Assembly: GCA_003477405.1 (NCBI GenBank)
Contig: QUDE01000018.1
Location: 1-53,268 of the forward strand
Direction: 5' to 3'
Length of the DNA: 53,268 bases
Origin: Ruminococcaceae bacterium AM07-15
Lineage (GTDB): Bacteria > Bacillota > Clostridia > Oscillospirales > Butyricicoccaceae
The number at the start of each line of letters is the position of its first letter. Within the stretch, counting starts at the first letter, position 1. The notes beneath the pieces were generated by a model that made no database searches, was not told the origin of the DNA, and worked only from the letters and a program-made list of their open reading frames with translations. Positions 15,175 to 23,815 of this stretch are shown here, in pieces. A program made the translations under genes and the position numbers.

Positions 15175-15996
15175 TTACAGATTACCAGGATAAAGCCCTT
15201 CCAGCACCTGTACGGCGGCGGCCAGGGTGTCGTTGTCGCAGTGGGGCAGGATGCGCCCGGCGATCTCCTGGATGGCCGGGGCGGCGTTTTCCGGGGCAAA
15301 GGACAAAGCGGCACATTCCATCAGTTCCTTGTCGTTCAGGTTGTCCCCCAGGGTGTACAGATGGCCCTTATCGATGCCCTTGATGCGGCACACCGTCTCA
15401 GCGCCGGTGCCCTTGTTGGCCCCCTTGGCCATCACCTCATAAAAATAGGGGGAGGAAAACTGCATGAAATACTCTTCCCCATACTTTTTCTGGGCGTATT
15501 CGGCCACCGGCCCCATTTTCTCCGGCTCACCGGTGAGGTTGAACTTGACCCAGGGCTGGGGGATTTTTTCCAGAGGCCGCTCCACCAGGGGCAGGCGGAT
15601 GGATACGAAGTGCTTTTCGGTGATGGGATTGCTCCTGGCCACAAACTCCCCGTCGGCCAGAAAGACCTCAAAGCCCAGGAAGGGAAAGCGCTCCATCATA
15701 TCCCGGGCAAAGTCCCAGGCCGTCTTTTCTTCCAGGGGCTTTTCCCACACCGGGGCATTTTTTTCAAAATCATAGACCACCGAGCCATTGAACAGCACCG
15801 CCGGGGCGTTGATTTGAAGCTCCGGCATAAAATATTCCATGGCCCGCTTGGCTCTTCCGGTGGCCACGGAGAAAAGGCCCCCCTGCTCCATAAAATACCG
15901 GGCGGCCTCCTGGTTTCCCCGGCTCAGCTGACGCTGGGAATTGAGGAGGGTTCCGTCCATATCGGTGAGAATCATCACCCCATCAAATCGTCCCAT
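15175..15996 (-). CDS. Cof-type HAD-IIB phosphatase
   Basis: A 273-residue haloacid-dehalogenase-type hydrolase of the Cof subfamily, which removes phosphate from sugar phosphates or cofactors such as flavins or PLP. Motif I is LTDMDGTLL (residues ~9-17), motif II is FSVATGRAKR, and motif III/IV is LYTLGDNLNDKELME near the end. The C2-type cap lies between. AAGGGGAAGGG precedes the ATG. It follows rluD on the same strand with a 27-bp gap and is probably in that operon. The substrate cannot be read from sequence. Confidence 0.9.
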   Translation of the reverse strand: MGRFDGVMILTDMDGTLLNSQRQLSRGNQEAARYFMEQGGLFSVATGRAKRAMEYFMPELQINAPAVLFNGSVVYDFEKNAPVWEKPLEEKTAWDFARDMMERFPFLGFEVFLADGEFVARSNPITEKHFVSIRLPLVERPLEKIPQPWVKFNLTGEPEKMGPVAEYAQKKYGEEYFMQFSSPYFYEVMAKGANKGTGAETVCRIKGIDKGHLYTLGDNLNDKELMECAALSFAPENAAPAIQEIAGRILPHCDNDTLAAAVQVLEGLYPGNL

Positions 15997-16023
15997 GTTC
16001 CCTTCCCCTTTCTGGGATTTTTT

Positions 16024-16953
16024 CTATTCTTCGCTTTCTTTCCGCAGTTTTGCCAGAAAAGCGGCGAAATCCTCGGGCAGCGGACACTCCAGGCGCATTT
16101 CCTCCCCGGTGCGGGGATGGCGGAAGATCAGCCGCCGGGCGTGGAGGCACTGGCCCTGCAGGCCTGATTTGTCCCCCCGGCTGCCATACACCGGGTCTCC
16201 GGCGATGGGATGGCCCAGGGATGCCATATGCACCCGGATCTGGTGGGTGCGGCCGGTTTCCAGGCGGCAGAGCACATGGGTATAGCCCTGGTACCGCCCC
16301 AGCACCCGGTAATGGGTCACGGCCCGCTTGCCATCGGGCACCACCGCCATCTTTTTCCGGTCCTTGGGGCTGCGGCCCAGGGGTTTGTCGATGGTGCCCT
16401 CCTCTTCCCGCAGCCGCCCCAGCACCACCGCCTCATATTCCCGGTGGAGTGAGTGGTCGGAAAGCTGCTCCGACAGATTCCGATGGGCGCTGTCGTTTTT
16501 TGCAACGATCAAAAGGCCGCTGGTGTCCTTGTCGATGCGGTGGACGATGCCGGGGCGCAGTTCCCCGCCGATGCCCGACAGGCTGTCGCCGCAGTGGTGG
16601 AGCAGGGCGTTGACCAGGGTCCCTTCCTCGTTTCCCGCCGCCGGATGGACCACCATGCCCTTTTTCTTGTTGATGACCACCACATCTTCATCCTCATAGA
16701 CGATGTCCAGGGGGATGTCCTCGGGCTGGGCCTGAGCCGGTTTGGGCTGGGGCAAGATCACCTGGAGGATGTCCCCTGCCGCCATTTTGTCCTTTTTACC
16801 CAGGGGTTTGTCCCCTTTGGTCACCATGCCCTCTTCCAGAAGGTGCTGGGCGGCCGAGCGGGACAGCTCCGGCACCATGGCGGCCAGGAACACATCGCAC
16901 CGGCTCCCGGCCATCGTTTCCGGCACGGTGAGGGTGATGCGCCCGTCCATCAT
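16024..16953 (-). CDS. RluA/RluD-family pseudouridine synthase
   Basis: A 309-residue enzyme that turns uridine to pseudouridine in 23S rRNA (RluD-like). An S4 RNA-binding domain covers ~15-75 (SRCDVFLAAMVPELSRSAAQHLLEEGMV). The catalytic domain has the signature with the Asp nucleophile, VHRIDKDTSGLLIVAKND (residues ~140-157), and the later motifs GRTHQIRVHMASLGHPIAGD. The start ATG overlaps the lspA stop by 4 bp (ATGA), the usual lspA-rluD pair in Gram-positives. Which uridines it modifies is not certain. Confidence 0.93.
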   Translation of the reverse strand: MMDGRITLTVPETMAGSRCDVFLAAMVPELSRSAAQHLLEEGMVTKGDKPLGKKDKMAAGDILQVILPQPKPAQAQPEDIPLDIVYEDEDVVVINKKKGMVVHPAAGNEEGTLVNALLHHCGDSLSGIGGELRPGIVHRIDKDTSGLLIVAKNDSAHRNLSEQLSDHSLHREYEAVVLGRLREEEGTIDKPLGRSPKDRKKMAVVPDGKRAVTHYRVLGRYQGYTHVLCRLETGRTHQIRVHMASLGHPIAGDPVYGSRGDKSGLQGQCLHARRLIFRHPRTGEEMRLECPLPEDFAAFLAKLRKESEE

Positions 16954-17414
16954 TCCTTCCCTCCCAGGGTTTTGCCCTCCAGGAAGAGGAAATAGATCAC
17001 CAGCATCACGCCGCCCACGGTGATGAAGATATCGGCCACATTGAAGATGGCGAAGCGGATGAAGCGCACCTCGAACATATCCACCACATAGCCCCGCAGC
17101 ACCCGGTCGATGCCGTTGCCCAGGGCGCCGCCGATGACGAAGGCCGCGGCGATTTTACCCCAAAGGCCCACGATGTAGCCTTTTTTCAGCAAAAGGAGCA
17201 TGAGCAGGATCATCACCACGGTCATGCCCACGAAAAACAGCCGTTTGCCCTCCAGGATGCTGAAGGCTGCGCCCTGGTTTTCCGCATAGGTCAGGCTGAA
17301 GATGCCGGGCAGCACATCCCAGGAGCCCCCCGGCCCCAGGGCTTTGATAGCCCACCATTTCACCAGCTGATCTCCGGCCACAATGGCCGCTACCAAAATA
17401 CCATATAAAATCAT
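16950..17414 (-). CDS. lspA: Lipoprotein signal peptidase (signal peptidase II)
   Basis: A 154-residue aspartyl membrane peptidase that cuts prolipoproteins before the lipidated Cys. The two catalytic Asp regions are GNGIDRV and FNVADIFITVG, with four membrane spans and an AGDQLVKWW start. I choose ATG 17414 because GGAGG lies 6 bases upstream; a longer open frame to 17636 runs through repeat sequence and adds 74 non-family residues. It is coupled to rluD by a 4-bp overlap. It would process the DUF4358 lipoprotein in this window. Confidence 0.94.
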   Translation of the reverse strand: MILYGILVAAIVAGDQLVKWWAIKALGPGGSWDVLPGIFSLTYAENQGAAFSILEGKRLFFVGMTVVMILLMLLLLKKGYIVGLWGKIAAAFVIGGALGNGIDRVLRGYVVDMFEVRFIRFAIFNVADIFITVGGVMLVIYFLFLEGKTLGGKE

Positions 17415-17656
17415 ACATTCCTCCGTGCAGCGGAGTGGCTCCGCTCCCATACTATGCGGTGCAGTGGCTGCACTCCCGTGTTGTGGGGCACGGACTGCAG
17501 TGCTGTAACAGCCTTCTTCCATGCCCCACGGCGTAGGTTGTTGCGGTTTCTTCATTGATAGGACTATCATGCACATACCCCAGCTGAGCAGCGTGATGGG
17601 AGCCGTCTCCCACCTCTCAGCCCGGCGCTGCGACATACGACGGCACAGGCACTGTG
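17415..17656. repeat. Dyad-rich gap upstream of lspA
   Basis: No gene is seen. The sequence is a run of short dyads of the interspersed type: GCAGCGGAGTGGCTCCGCT, GGTGCAGTGGCTGCAC, CACGGACTGCAGTGCTGT and GGCACAGGCACTGTGC. The phrase GCTGTAACAGCCTT also occurs at about 18324-18338, on the other side of the aldolase gene. Confidence 0.6.
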
Positions 17657-18268
17657 CTACCAGGTAGAGGTGCGCCGTTTCTTTCCTTTGGGCATCCCAT
17701 TGCGGCGCACATCACAGGCAAAGTGCATGGCGCAGGAAAGCTCAGCGGCACAGGCCGCATCCATGGCCTGCCACAGATCCTTGCCCATGGCCACAAGACC
17801 ATGATTTTTCAGCAGCGCCACCTGGTTACATTGACCCATGGCGGCCACGGCCCCCTCCCCCACCTGCGGCGTTCCCGCCGTGGCAAAGGGTGCGCACTGC
17901 ACCGGCCGGGCGCAGTAGCGGCCCAATTCCTGGTGCAGCAGGGGCACTTCGGTCCCCTTGGCCGCCATCATGCAGGCATAGAGACTGTGAGTGTGCACCA
18001 CCGCCCCGATCCAGGGAAAGGCCCGGTACAGCGCAGCATGAAGCCGCCACTCACTGGATGGGGGCAGCCCTTCCAGCACATTCCCCTGGAGATCCATCAC
18101 CGTCACATCCTGGGGACGGATCAGGGCATAGGGCACGCTGCTGGGCTTGATAACCATATATTCCCCCGCCCGGGCGCTCACATTCCCACCGGTGTGCAGG
18201 GTCAGTCCCTGGCGCAGCATCTCGTTTCCGTAAAACACCACCTGCTCCCGCAGCTCTTCCAGCATCAT
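17657..18268 (-). CDS. Class II aldolase/adducin family protein (FucA-like)
   Basis: A 203-residue zinc-dependent aldolase-type protein of the L-fuculose-phosphate aldolase/ribulose-phosphate epimerase group. Seen are LTLHTGGNVSAR (phosphate-binding loop), MVIKPSSVPY, the catalytic Glu in SSEWRLHAALYRAFP, the zinc His pair in VVHTHSLYA and the third His in LLKNHGLVAMG. It would cleave or epimerise a phosphorylated sugar. No sugar kinase or transporter is beside it, so the pathway is unknown. The C-terminus GKKRRTSTW is followed at once by repeat sequence. The first or second of two adjacent ATG codons may be the start. Confidence 0.88.
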   Translation of the reverse strand: MMLEELREQVVFYGNEMLRQGLTLHTGGNVSARAGEYMVIKPSSVPYALIRPQDVTVMDLQGNVLEGLPPSSEWRLHAALYRAFPWIGAVVHTHSLYACMMAAKGTEVPLLHQELGRYCARPVQCAPFATAGTPQVGEGAVAAMGQCNQVALLKNHGLVAMGKDLWQAMDAACAAELSCAMHFACDVRRNGMPKGKKRRTSTW

Positions 18269-18546
18269 TCCTTCTCCCTCCTGCCCAGTGCCTGGGCTGT
18301 CGTGTTATGCGGTGCGAAATCTTGTGCTGTAACAGCCTTTTCTTTCACCGCATGGCTCAGCACTGCGGCATACGGCCGTGGCGGAGGCACTCCGCCGGGC
18401 GCGGCAGCGCAGTTTGGCCGTCCGGACACCGGACACTTGCAAAAATTCGAAAAAGTGGCTTTTGCCACTTTTTCGATACGCGCAGGGCGGCAGCCCATGG
18501 GGCCGCCGCCCTTGTTTTTGCTATAATCTAGGCTTTGAAAACCGGA
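18269..18546. repeat. Repeat modules and hairpin terminator after ileS
   Basis: No gene is seen. The modules are CTGTAACAGCCTTTTC, GGAGGCACTCCGCC, GCGCGGCAGCGCAGTTTGG and the dyad GTCCGGACACCGGAC. Then comes a hairpin (GAAAAAGTGGC / GCCACTTTTTC, 18449-18475) that could end the minus-strand ileS transcript. A close relative of that hairpin and its flanks (CTTGCAAAAA..) sits at 33419-33462. Confidence 0.7.
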
Positions 18547-21363
18547 TCAAAGACCCATTTTGCTGACCACCTGAGCGCAGCGGGGGCACAGAGTGGGATG
18601 GGCTGCATCCTGGCCTACGGCGCCGTCATGCTTCCAGCAGCGCTCGCACTTCTCACCGGCGGCCTCTTCCACCAGCACCCGAACGCCTTCCACTGTTGTT
18701 TCGGCGGCGGTGTCATACAGCCCGGCGTCCTCCTTCACCTCCACCTGGGAGACGATGAACAGATCGGCCCACTGATTTTCGAAGGCCTGACGCACTTCTT
18801 CCAGAGCGGTATCCTGCACCGGTGTCTTTGTCACCAGAGTCACCTTGGCTTCCAGGCTCTTGCCGATCTTCTTCTGGGCCCGGGCACTTTCCAGAGCGGC
18901 GTTGACGCCGTCCCGCAGGGTTTCCAGAGCGTCCCACTTCTGCATCTCCTCTTCCGGCAGAGCGTACTGCATGAAGGGCTCGTTCATCACATTGAGCACC
19001 ACATTCCGCCCGTCGTCCTCATTTTTGTGGGGCATGGCCTGCCAGATCTCGTCGCAGGTGAAGCACAGGATGGGCGCAAAGAGCTTTGTGATGGTGTCCA
19101 GGATCAGATACAGGGCCGTCTGAGCCGAACGGCGAAGCAGGCCGTCCTTCTCTTCGCAGTACAGCCGGTCCTTGATGATGTCCAGATAGAAGCTGGACAG
19201 ATCCACCACACAGAAATCGTTGATGGCGTGGGACACCACATGGAATTCATATTCGTCATAGGCCGCCTTGCACCGCTCCATCAGCTGGTTCAGACGGGTG
19301 ATGGCCCACTTGTCCAGGGGCAGCATCTCCTGGGGAGCTACCAGGTGGTTGGGATCAAAGCCCGCCAGATTTCCCAGGCAATACCGGGCGGTGTTGCGGA
19401 ACTTCAGATAGTTCTGGCTCAGCTGCTTGAAGATGTTGTCCGAGCAGCGCACATCCACATGGTAATCGGCAGAGCCGGCCCACAGACGCAGCAGATCGGC
19501 GCCGTATTTCTGGAAGATCTCCGCCGGGTCCACGCCGTTGCCCAGGGATTTGTGCATGGCCTTGCCTTCTCCGTCCACGGTCCAGCCATGGGTGACGCAC
19601 TCCTTGAAGGGTGCGCCCTCGCCCAGCGCGCCCACAGCGGTGAGCAGGCTGGACTGGAACCAACCCCGGTACTGATCCAGGCCCTCCAGGTACATATCCG
19701 CAGGCCAGAAGCCCTGGTCCCGCTTCATGGACGCATAGTGGGTGGAGCCGGAATCGAACCAGCCGTCCAGGGTGTCCATTTCCTTTTCAAAGCCGTGGCT
19801 CTTTCCGCAGTGGGGGCAGACGAAGCCCTCCGGCAGAATGTCATGGGCTTCCATCTCATACCAGGCGTTGGAGCCTTTCTTTTCGAACAGGGCGCTGACG
19901 GCCTGGGTGGTTTCGGGGGTGCAGATGGGCTTTCCGCATTCCTTGCAATAGAACACCGGAATGGGCAGGCCCCAGCGGCGCTGACGGGAGATGCACCAGT
20001 CGGCCCGCTCGCGGATCATGGAGATCATGCGCTCCTTGCCCCAGCCGGGAATCCAGCGCACATTGTCGCAGGCGGCCACGGCCTCGTCCTTGAAGGCCTC
20101 CACCGAGCAGAACCACTGGGGAGTGGCTCTAAAGATGATGGGGTTTTTGCACCGCCAGCAGTGGGGATAGGAGTGGACGATGTCCTCCTGGGCGAAGAGC
20201 ATGCCGCTCTCCTTCATATCGGCCAGGATGACGGGATTACTCTCTTCGGTCTTCATGCCGGCATATTTTCCGGCGTAATCGGTGTGGCGGCCCTGGTCGT
20301 CCACCGGCACCACCATCTCCATGCCGTAGCGGCGGCAGGTCTGGTAGTCGTCGGCGCCGAAGCCGGGGGCGGTGTGCACGCAGCCGGTACCGGAATCCAT
20401 GGTGACATAGTCGGCCAGCAGCAGCCGGGAAGTCTTGGGCAGGAAGGGATGCTTGGCCAGCATATTCTCAAAGAAGGCACCTTCGTGGCGTTCGATGATC
20501 TCATAGGAATCAAAGCCGCCCAGGCCCATCACCTTTTCGGCCAGGGCCTCGGCCATCACATAGATCTCCCCGTTGGGAGCCTTTGCCAGCACATAGCTCT
20601 CCCGGGGATGCATGGCGATGGCCAGGTTGCCCGGCAGGGTCCAGATGGTGGTGGTCCAGATGACGAAATAGAGCTTGTCTTTGTCGATATGGCTCAGTTT
20701 GCCCAGGTCGTCCTCCATGGGGAACTTCACATACACCGTGGTACAGGGATCGTCCTGGTATTCGATTTCGGCTTCGGCCAGGGCGGTCTCGTCGTGGGGG
20801 CACCAGTACACCGGCTTGAGGCCCTTGTAGATATAGCCCTTTTCATACATCTTGCCGAAGATCTTCACTTCTTCCGCTTCGAATTCCGGGGCCATGGTCT
20901 TGTAGGGATGCTCCCAGTCTCCCAGCACGCCCATGCGCTGGAAGCCCTTCATCTGCACATCGATATAGTGCTGGGCAAATTCCTGGCAGGCCGAGCGGAA
21001 CTGGGGGATGCTCATTTCCTTCCGGTTCAGCTTGTTCTGCTTGATGATGGCCGACTCAATGGGCATACCGTGGTTGTCCCAGCCGGGCACATAGGGGGTG
21101 TAATAGCCCCGCATGGCATAGAGTCTTGTGATAAAGTCCTTGATGGATTTGTTCAGGGCGTGGCCCATGTGCAGTCCGCCGTTCGAAAACGGAGGGCCGT
21201 CGTGGAGGGCAAAGCGGGGCTTACCCTCGTTCTTTTTCAGCATCTCGTTGTAAAGATCCATCTTGTCCCAGTTTTCCAGCATACCGGGCTCCCGCTTGGG
21301 CAAACCGGCCCGCATGGGAAATTCCGTTTGGGGCAGGTTCAGCGTTTCGTTGTAATCGGCCAT
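18547..21363 (-). CDS. ileS: Isoleucyl-tRNA synthetase
   Basis: A 938-residue class I synthetase that charges tRNA-Ile and edits valine. The HIGH-type motif is FSNGGLHMGHALNK (residues ~56-69), the editing domain contains SGTGCVHTAPGFG, the KMSKS-type motif is present as KAMHKSLGNG, and a C-terminal zinc finger has CERCWKH with CPRC. It is the last gene of the long minus-strand cluster, 52 bp after divIVA. There is no T-box directly before it, unlike many Firmicutes ileS genes, so control must come from further upstream. Confidence 0.97.
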   Translation of the reverse strand: MADYNETLNLPQTEFPMRAGLPKREPGMLENWDKMDLYNEMLKKNEGKPRFALHDGPPFSNGGLHMGHALNKSIKDFITRLYAMRGYYTPYVPGWDNHGMPIESAIIKQNKLNRKEMSIPQFRSACQEFAQHYIDVQMKGFQRMGVLGDWEHPYKTMAPEFEAEEVKIFGKMYEKGYIYKGLKPVYWCPHDETALAEAEIEYQDDPCTTVYVKFPMEDDLGKLSHIDKDKLYFVIWTTTIWTLPGNLAIAMHPRESYVLAKAPNGEIYVMAEALAEKVMGLGGFDSYEIIERHEGAFFENMLAKHPFLPKTSRLLLADYVTMDSGTGCVHTAPGFGADDYQTCRRYGMEMVVPVDDQGRHTDYAGKYAGMKTEESNPVILADMKESGMLFAQEDIVHSYPHCWRCKNPIIFRATPQWFCSVEAFKDEAVAACDNVRWIPGWGKERMISMIRERADWCISRQRRWGLPIPVFYCKECGKPICTPETTQAVSALFEKKGSNAWYEMEAHDILPEGFVCPHCGKSHGFEKEMDTLDGWFDSGSTHYASMKRDQGFWPADMYLEGLDQYRGWFQSSLLTAVGALGEGAPFKECVTHGWTVDGEGKAMHKSLGNGVDPAEIFQKYGADLLRLWAGSADYHVDVRCSDNIFKQLSQNYLKFRNTARYCLGNLAGFDPNHLVAPQEMLPLDKWAITRLNQLMERCKAAYDEYEFHVVSHAINDFCVVDLSSFYLDIIKDRLYCEEKDGLLRRSAQTALYLILDTITKLFAPILCFTCDEIWQAMPHKNEDDGRNVVLNVMNEPFMQYALPEEEMQKWDALETLRDGVNAALESARAQKKIGKSLEAKVTLVTKTPVQDTALEEVRQAFENQWADLFIVSQVEVKEDAGLYDTAAETTVEGVRVLVEEAAGEKCERCWKHDGAVGQDAAHPTLCPRCAQVVSKMGL

Positions 21364-21415
21364 TGGTACAGTACCTCTCTATATTTTTCTAATTTTGTTT
21401 TGTCTGGTTTCTCTT

Positions 21416-22228
21416 TCAGCCCTTCAGCTCCTCATCGGGCTGATAATCCTTGCCGAACTTCAGGTTTTCAAACTTGAAGCGGGCGGTGTCCTCCAAAGAG
21501 GGGGCCTCCTGCTTTTGTTCTGTGGGGGTGGGGGCGTCCTTCTGGCCCAGGGAGGCCTGGAGGGCTTCCTCGGCGGCCTGCTGGGCCGCCTGGACCCGCT
21601 CAAAGACCCGGGTTTCCAGCATGGGGTCCACCGCATCCTGCTTTTCCGGCTTCTCCCCTTCTTCCGCCGCAGCGGCGGGGGCCGAAGGCGCCGTGGGCAC
21701 GGCGACGGCGGGGGCCGCAGGAGGCGCCACGCTGCCTGCTTCGGGAGCGGAGTCGGCGATCATCTGGATGGCGGTGATGCTCTTTTGCAGCAGCTCGATC
21801 ACCGTCTGGGAATAGGCGGCCGAGACCTCCCGGGCCTGACGCAGCCGCTCCTCTTCCTCATGGATGGCCTGCTGCATTCCGGCCACCCGGCCTTCGGCCT
21901 CTGCATGGGCGGCTTCCAGGATGTTTTCGGCCTCCCGGCGGGCATTGTCCAGCACCTGCTGGCTTTCGGCCTGGGTCTTCTGGATCAGCTCCCGGGCGGT
22001 GACCTGGGCGGAATAGAGGGCCTTGCGCATTTCCTCGTCCACGCTGCGGTATTCCTCGATCTTGTCCACCAGCACCTTCATTTTGTTTTTCAGGCTCATG
22101 TTCTCCTTATAAAGGGCGGTATAATCGGGGATGAGCACATCCAGAAACTCATCGATGCCCGCCATGTCGTAACCGCCGAACACGGCCTTTTCGAATTTTT
22201 TATTTTGCAGCTCCTGAGGGGAGATCAT
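21416..22228 (-). CDS. divIVA: DivIVA-domain cell division protein
   Basis: A 270-residue coiled-coil protein that marks curved membrane at poles or septa. The N-terminal DivIVA domain is at ~1-60 (ISPQELQNKKFEKAVFGGYDMAGIDEFLD), then a long coiled coil to ~150, an Ala/Pro-rich low-complexity stretch (~165-195), and a C-terminal helix region ending FGKDYQPDEELKG. It follows yggT and precedes ileS, as in other Gram-positives. The usual ylmH gene between yggT and divIVA is missing. Confidence 0.93.
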   Translation of the reverse strand: MISPQELQNKKFEKAVFGGYDMAGIDEFLDVLIPDYTALYKENMSLKNKMKVLVDKIEEYRSVDEEMRKALYSAQVTARELIQKTQAESQQVLDNARREAENILEAAHAEAEGRVAGMQQAIHEEEERLRQAREVSAAYSQTVIELLQKSITAIQMIADSAPEAGSVAPPAAPAVAVPTAPSAPAAAAEEGEKPEKQDAVDPMLETRVFERVQAAQQAAEEALQASLGQKDAPTPTEQKQEAPSLEDTARFKFENLKFGKDYQPDEELKG

Positions 22229-22300
22229 ATCGGTTTACACCCACCTTTTTTCTCTGTATGGCATTCCAGGCGGCGCCGGGGAAAGGCCCAAACACCGCGG

Positions 22301-22329
22301 CCCCAAGAAGGCCCTGGGCCCTCTTGGGG
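22301..22329. other. Strong hairpin between yggT and divIVA
   Basis: CCCCAAGAaGGCCC and its near complement form a stem with a single-base loop. No T-run follows on the minus strand, so it is more likely an attenuator, processing site or mRNA stabiliser inside the operon than a full terminator. It sits where ylmH is found in relatives. Confidence 0.5.
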
Positions 22330-22359
22330 TGAATGTACTGTTTTCCCGTTTTCCCCGGA

Positions 22360-22626
22360 TTACAGCATACTTTCCAGCATGATCAGGACCATATAGGCCA
22401 GAAGAAAGCTGATGTCCAGGGGGAAGCCCCGCAGCGCGGGGATGCGGCTGAGCAGGGCCCGGAAGGGCATGATGATGGGCTCGGTGAAGAACACCAGGGC
22501 CTGGTGCAGCCGTCCGCCCTGGGTCTGGGGGAACCAGCTCATCACAGCCCGCACCAGCATCATCAGCTCCAGCACGGAGATCAGGCTCACGGCCACGGAG
22601 CGAAAGATATAATAGATATAGGTCAA
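22360..22626 (-). CDS. YggT/YlmG family membrane protein
   Basis: An 88-residue protein with two hydrophobic segments and the family sequence MMLVRAVMSWFPQTQGG, then FTEPIIMPFRALLSRIPALRGFPLDISFLLAYM. YggT/YlmG proteins lie in division clusters and are linked to membrane or septal organisation; the molecular role is not settled. The gene starts 13 bp after the sepF stop and is in the same transcript. Confidence 0.9.
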   Translation of the reverse strand: MTYIYYIFRSVAVSLISVLELMMLVRAVMSWFPQTQGGRLHQALVFFTEPIIMPFRALLSRIPALRGFPLDISFLLAYMVLIMLESML

Positions 22627-22639
22627 AAAGCGCCTCCCA

Positions 22640-23095
22640 TCAGATATAAAGGCCGTTGTTTTCCAGCTCGTCGATCAGATCCCCCAGGATGTCCACATTA
22701 TAGGGGGTGATGATATAGGTGCTGGCGGCCACCTTCTTGATCTTGCCGTCCAGGGCGTAGGTGACGCCGCTGAGGAAGTCCACCAGCCGGCGGGCCGGCT
22801 CCTTGGCGGTGTCCTCCAGATTGAGCACCACCGTGCGCCGCTGACGAAGGTTGTCGGCGATCTCGGCGGCATTCTCGAATTTTTCCGGCTTGACCAGCAC
22901 CACCGAAAGCTGGGTGGTGGTATTGATATTGACGACCTTGTTATTCCGGCGGGCGGCCCGTTCGGCCCGGTCGTTATCCGGCTCGGGGCGGGACGGTGCG
23001 GGGGTGGGAGCGACGAACTCTTCTTCCTCCAGCTCTTCTTCGTCCTCGTCCTCATCCCCTCTGGCCCAATGCTTCAGGTCATCGATAAAACTCAT
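22640..23095 (-). CDS. sepF: Cell division protein SepF (first copy)
   Basis: A 151-residue SepF, which tethers FtsZ filaments to the membrane and shapes the septum. The N-terminal amphipathic helix is SFIDDLKHWARG, then an acidic linker, then the SepF core at ~68-148 (VVLVKPEKFENAAEIADNLRQRRTVVLNLE; FLSGVTYALDG; TYIITPYNVDIL). The start overlaps the yggS stop by 4 bp. A second, more divergent sepF is at 35413. Confidence 0.95.
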   Translation of the reverse strand: MSFIDDLKHWARGDEDEDEEELEEEEFVAPTPAPSRPEPDNDRAERAARRNNKVVNINTTTQLSVVLVKPEKFENAAEIADNLRQRRTVVLNLEDTAKEPARRLVDFLSGVTYALDGKIKKVAASTYIITPYNVDILGDLIDELENNGLYI

Positions 23096-23814
23096 GGCGT
23101 TTCCTCCTTATAGATCCGGGGGCCGTAGATTCCGGTGCCGATGCGCACCAGGGTTGCGCCCTCCAGGATTGCGTCAACATAATCGTGGGTCATACCCATG
23201 GACAGGCAGTCCATATGGACATTATCGTATCTTTTGGACTTTATGTCAACGAAAAGTTGGCGCAAAGCGGAAAAATAGGGGCGGTTCTGCCCTTCTTTGG
23301 CAGAAATGGGGGGAATTGCCATCAGTCCCCGCACCCGGATATGGGGAAGCTGACAGATATTTTCCAGAAGCCGGGGCAGCTCTTCGGGGAAAACGCCGCT
23401 TTTGCTTTCCTCCCGGCCGATGTTCACTTCCAGCAGAATGTCCTGGCACAGGCCCTTCTTCCCGGCCTCCTTGGAGATGACCTGCCCCAGCTCCAAAGAA
23501 TCCACCGAATGGATGAGCCGCGCTCTTCCCACGGTGTATTTTACCTTGTTTTTCTGCAAATGGCCGATCATGTCCACCTGCTTGCCGCCGTAGGCCCCGG
23601 CGTCAAACTTAGATGCCAGTTCCTGCACCCGGTTTTCTCCAAAGAGATCGATGGGCAAGGCGGCCGACAGCGCCACGATCTCTGCACTCTGGGTTTTGCT
23701 GGCCGCCAGAAGGGTGATTTCCTCCGGCGCTCTCCCGGCTTGACCTGCAGCCTCTTCCATCTGCTGGCGGATCAGATGCACCCGCTCTTCCATCTTCTTG
23801 CGCATTTCTTCCAT
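23092..23814 (-). CDS. YggS family PLP-homeostasis protein
   Basis: A 240-residue PLP-binding TIM-barrel protein (PLPBP/YlmE), which balances PLP and keto-acid pools and has no known catalysis. The PLP lysine is in ITLLAASKTQ (residue ~38), followed by LFGENRVQELASKFD and IGHLQKNKVKY, then LSMGMTHDYVDAILEGATLVRIGTGIYG seen at the end. It overlaps sepF by 4 bp and follows the HlyD-like gene by 1 bp, so the three are coupled. Confidence 0.95.
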   Translation of the reverse strand: MEEMRKKMEERVHLIRQQMEEAAGQAGRAPEEITLLAASKTQSAEIVALSAALPIDLFGENRVQELASKFDAGAYGGKQVDMIGHLQKNKVKYTVGRARLIHSVDSLELGQVISKEAGKKGLCQDILLEVNIGREESKSGVFPEELPRLLENICQLPHIRVRGLMAIPPISAKEGQNRPYFSALRQLFVDIKSKRYDNVHMDCLSMGMTHDYVDAILEGATLVRIGTGIYGPRIYKEETP

Positions 23815-23815
23815 G

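Noticed and set aside
17415..17636. Long N-terminal extension of lspA
   Set aside because: It reads through dyad repeats and adds 74 residues not found in signal peptidase II; GGAGG supports 17414.
18535..21477. A 980-codon open frame on the plus strand across ileS
   Set aside because: It is antisense to a full ileS with all motifs; high-GC codon bias opens the opposite strand. The composition is His/Gly/Leu-rich with no family residues.
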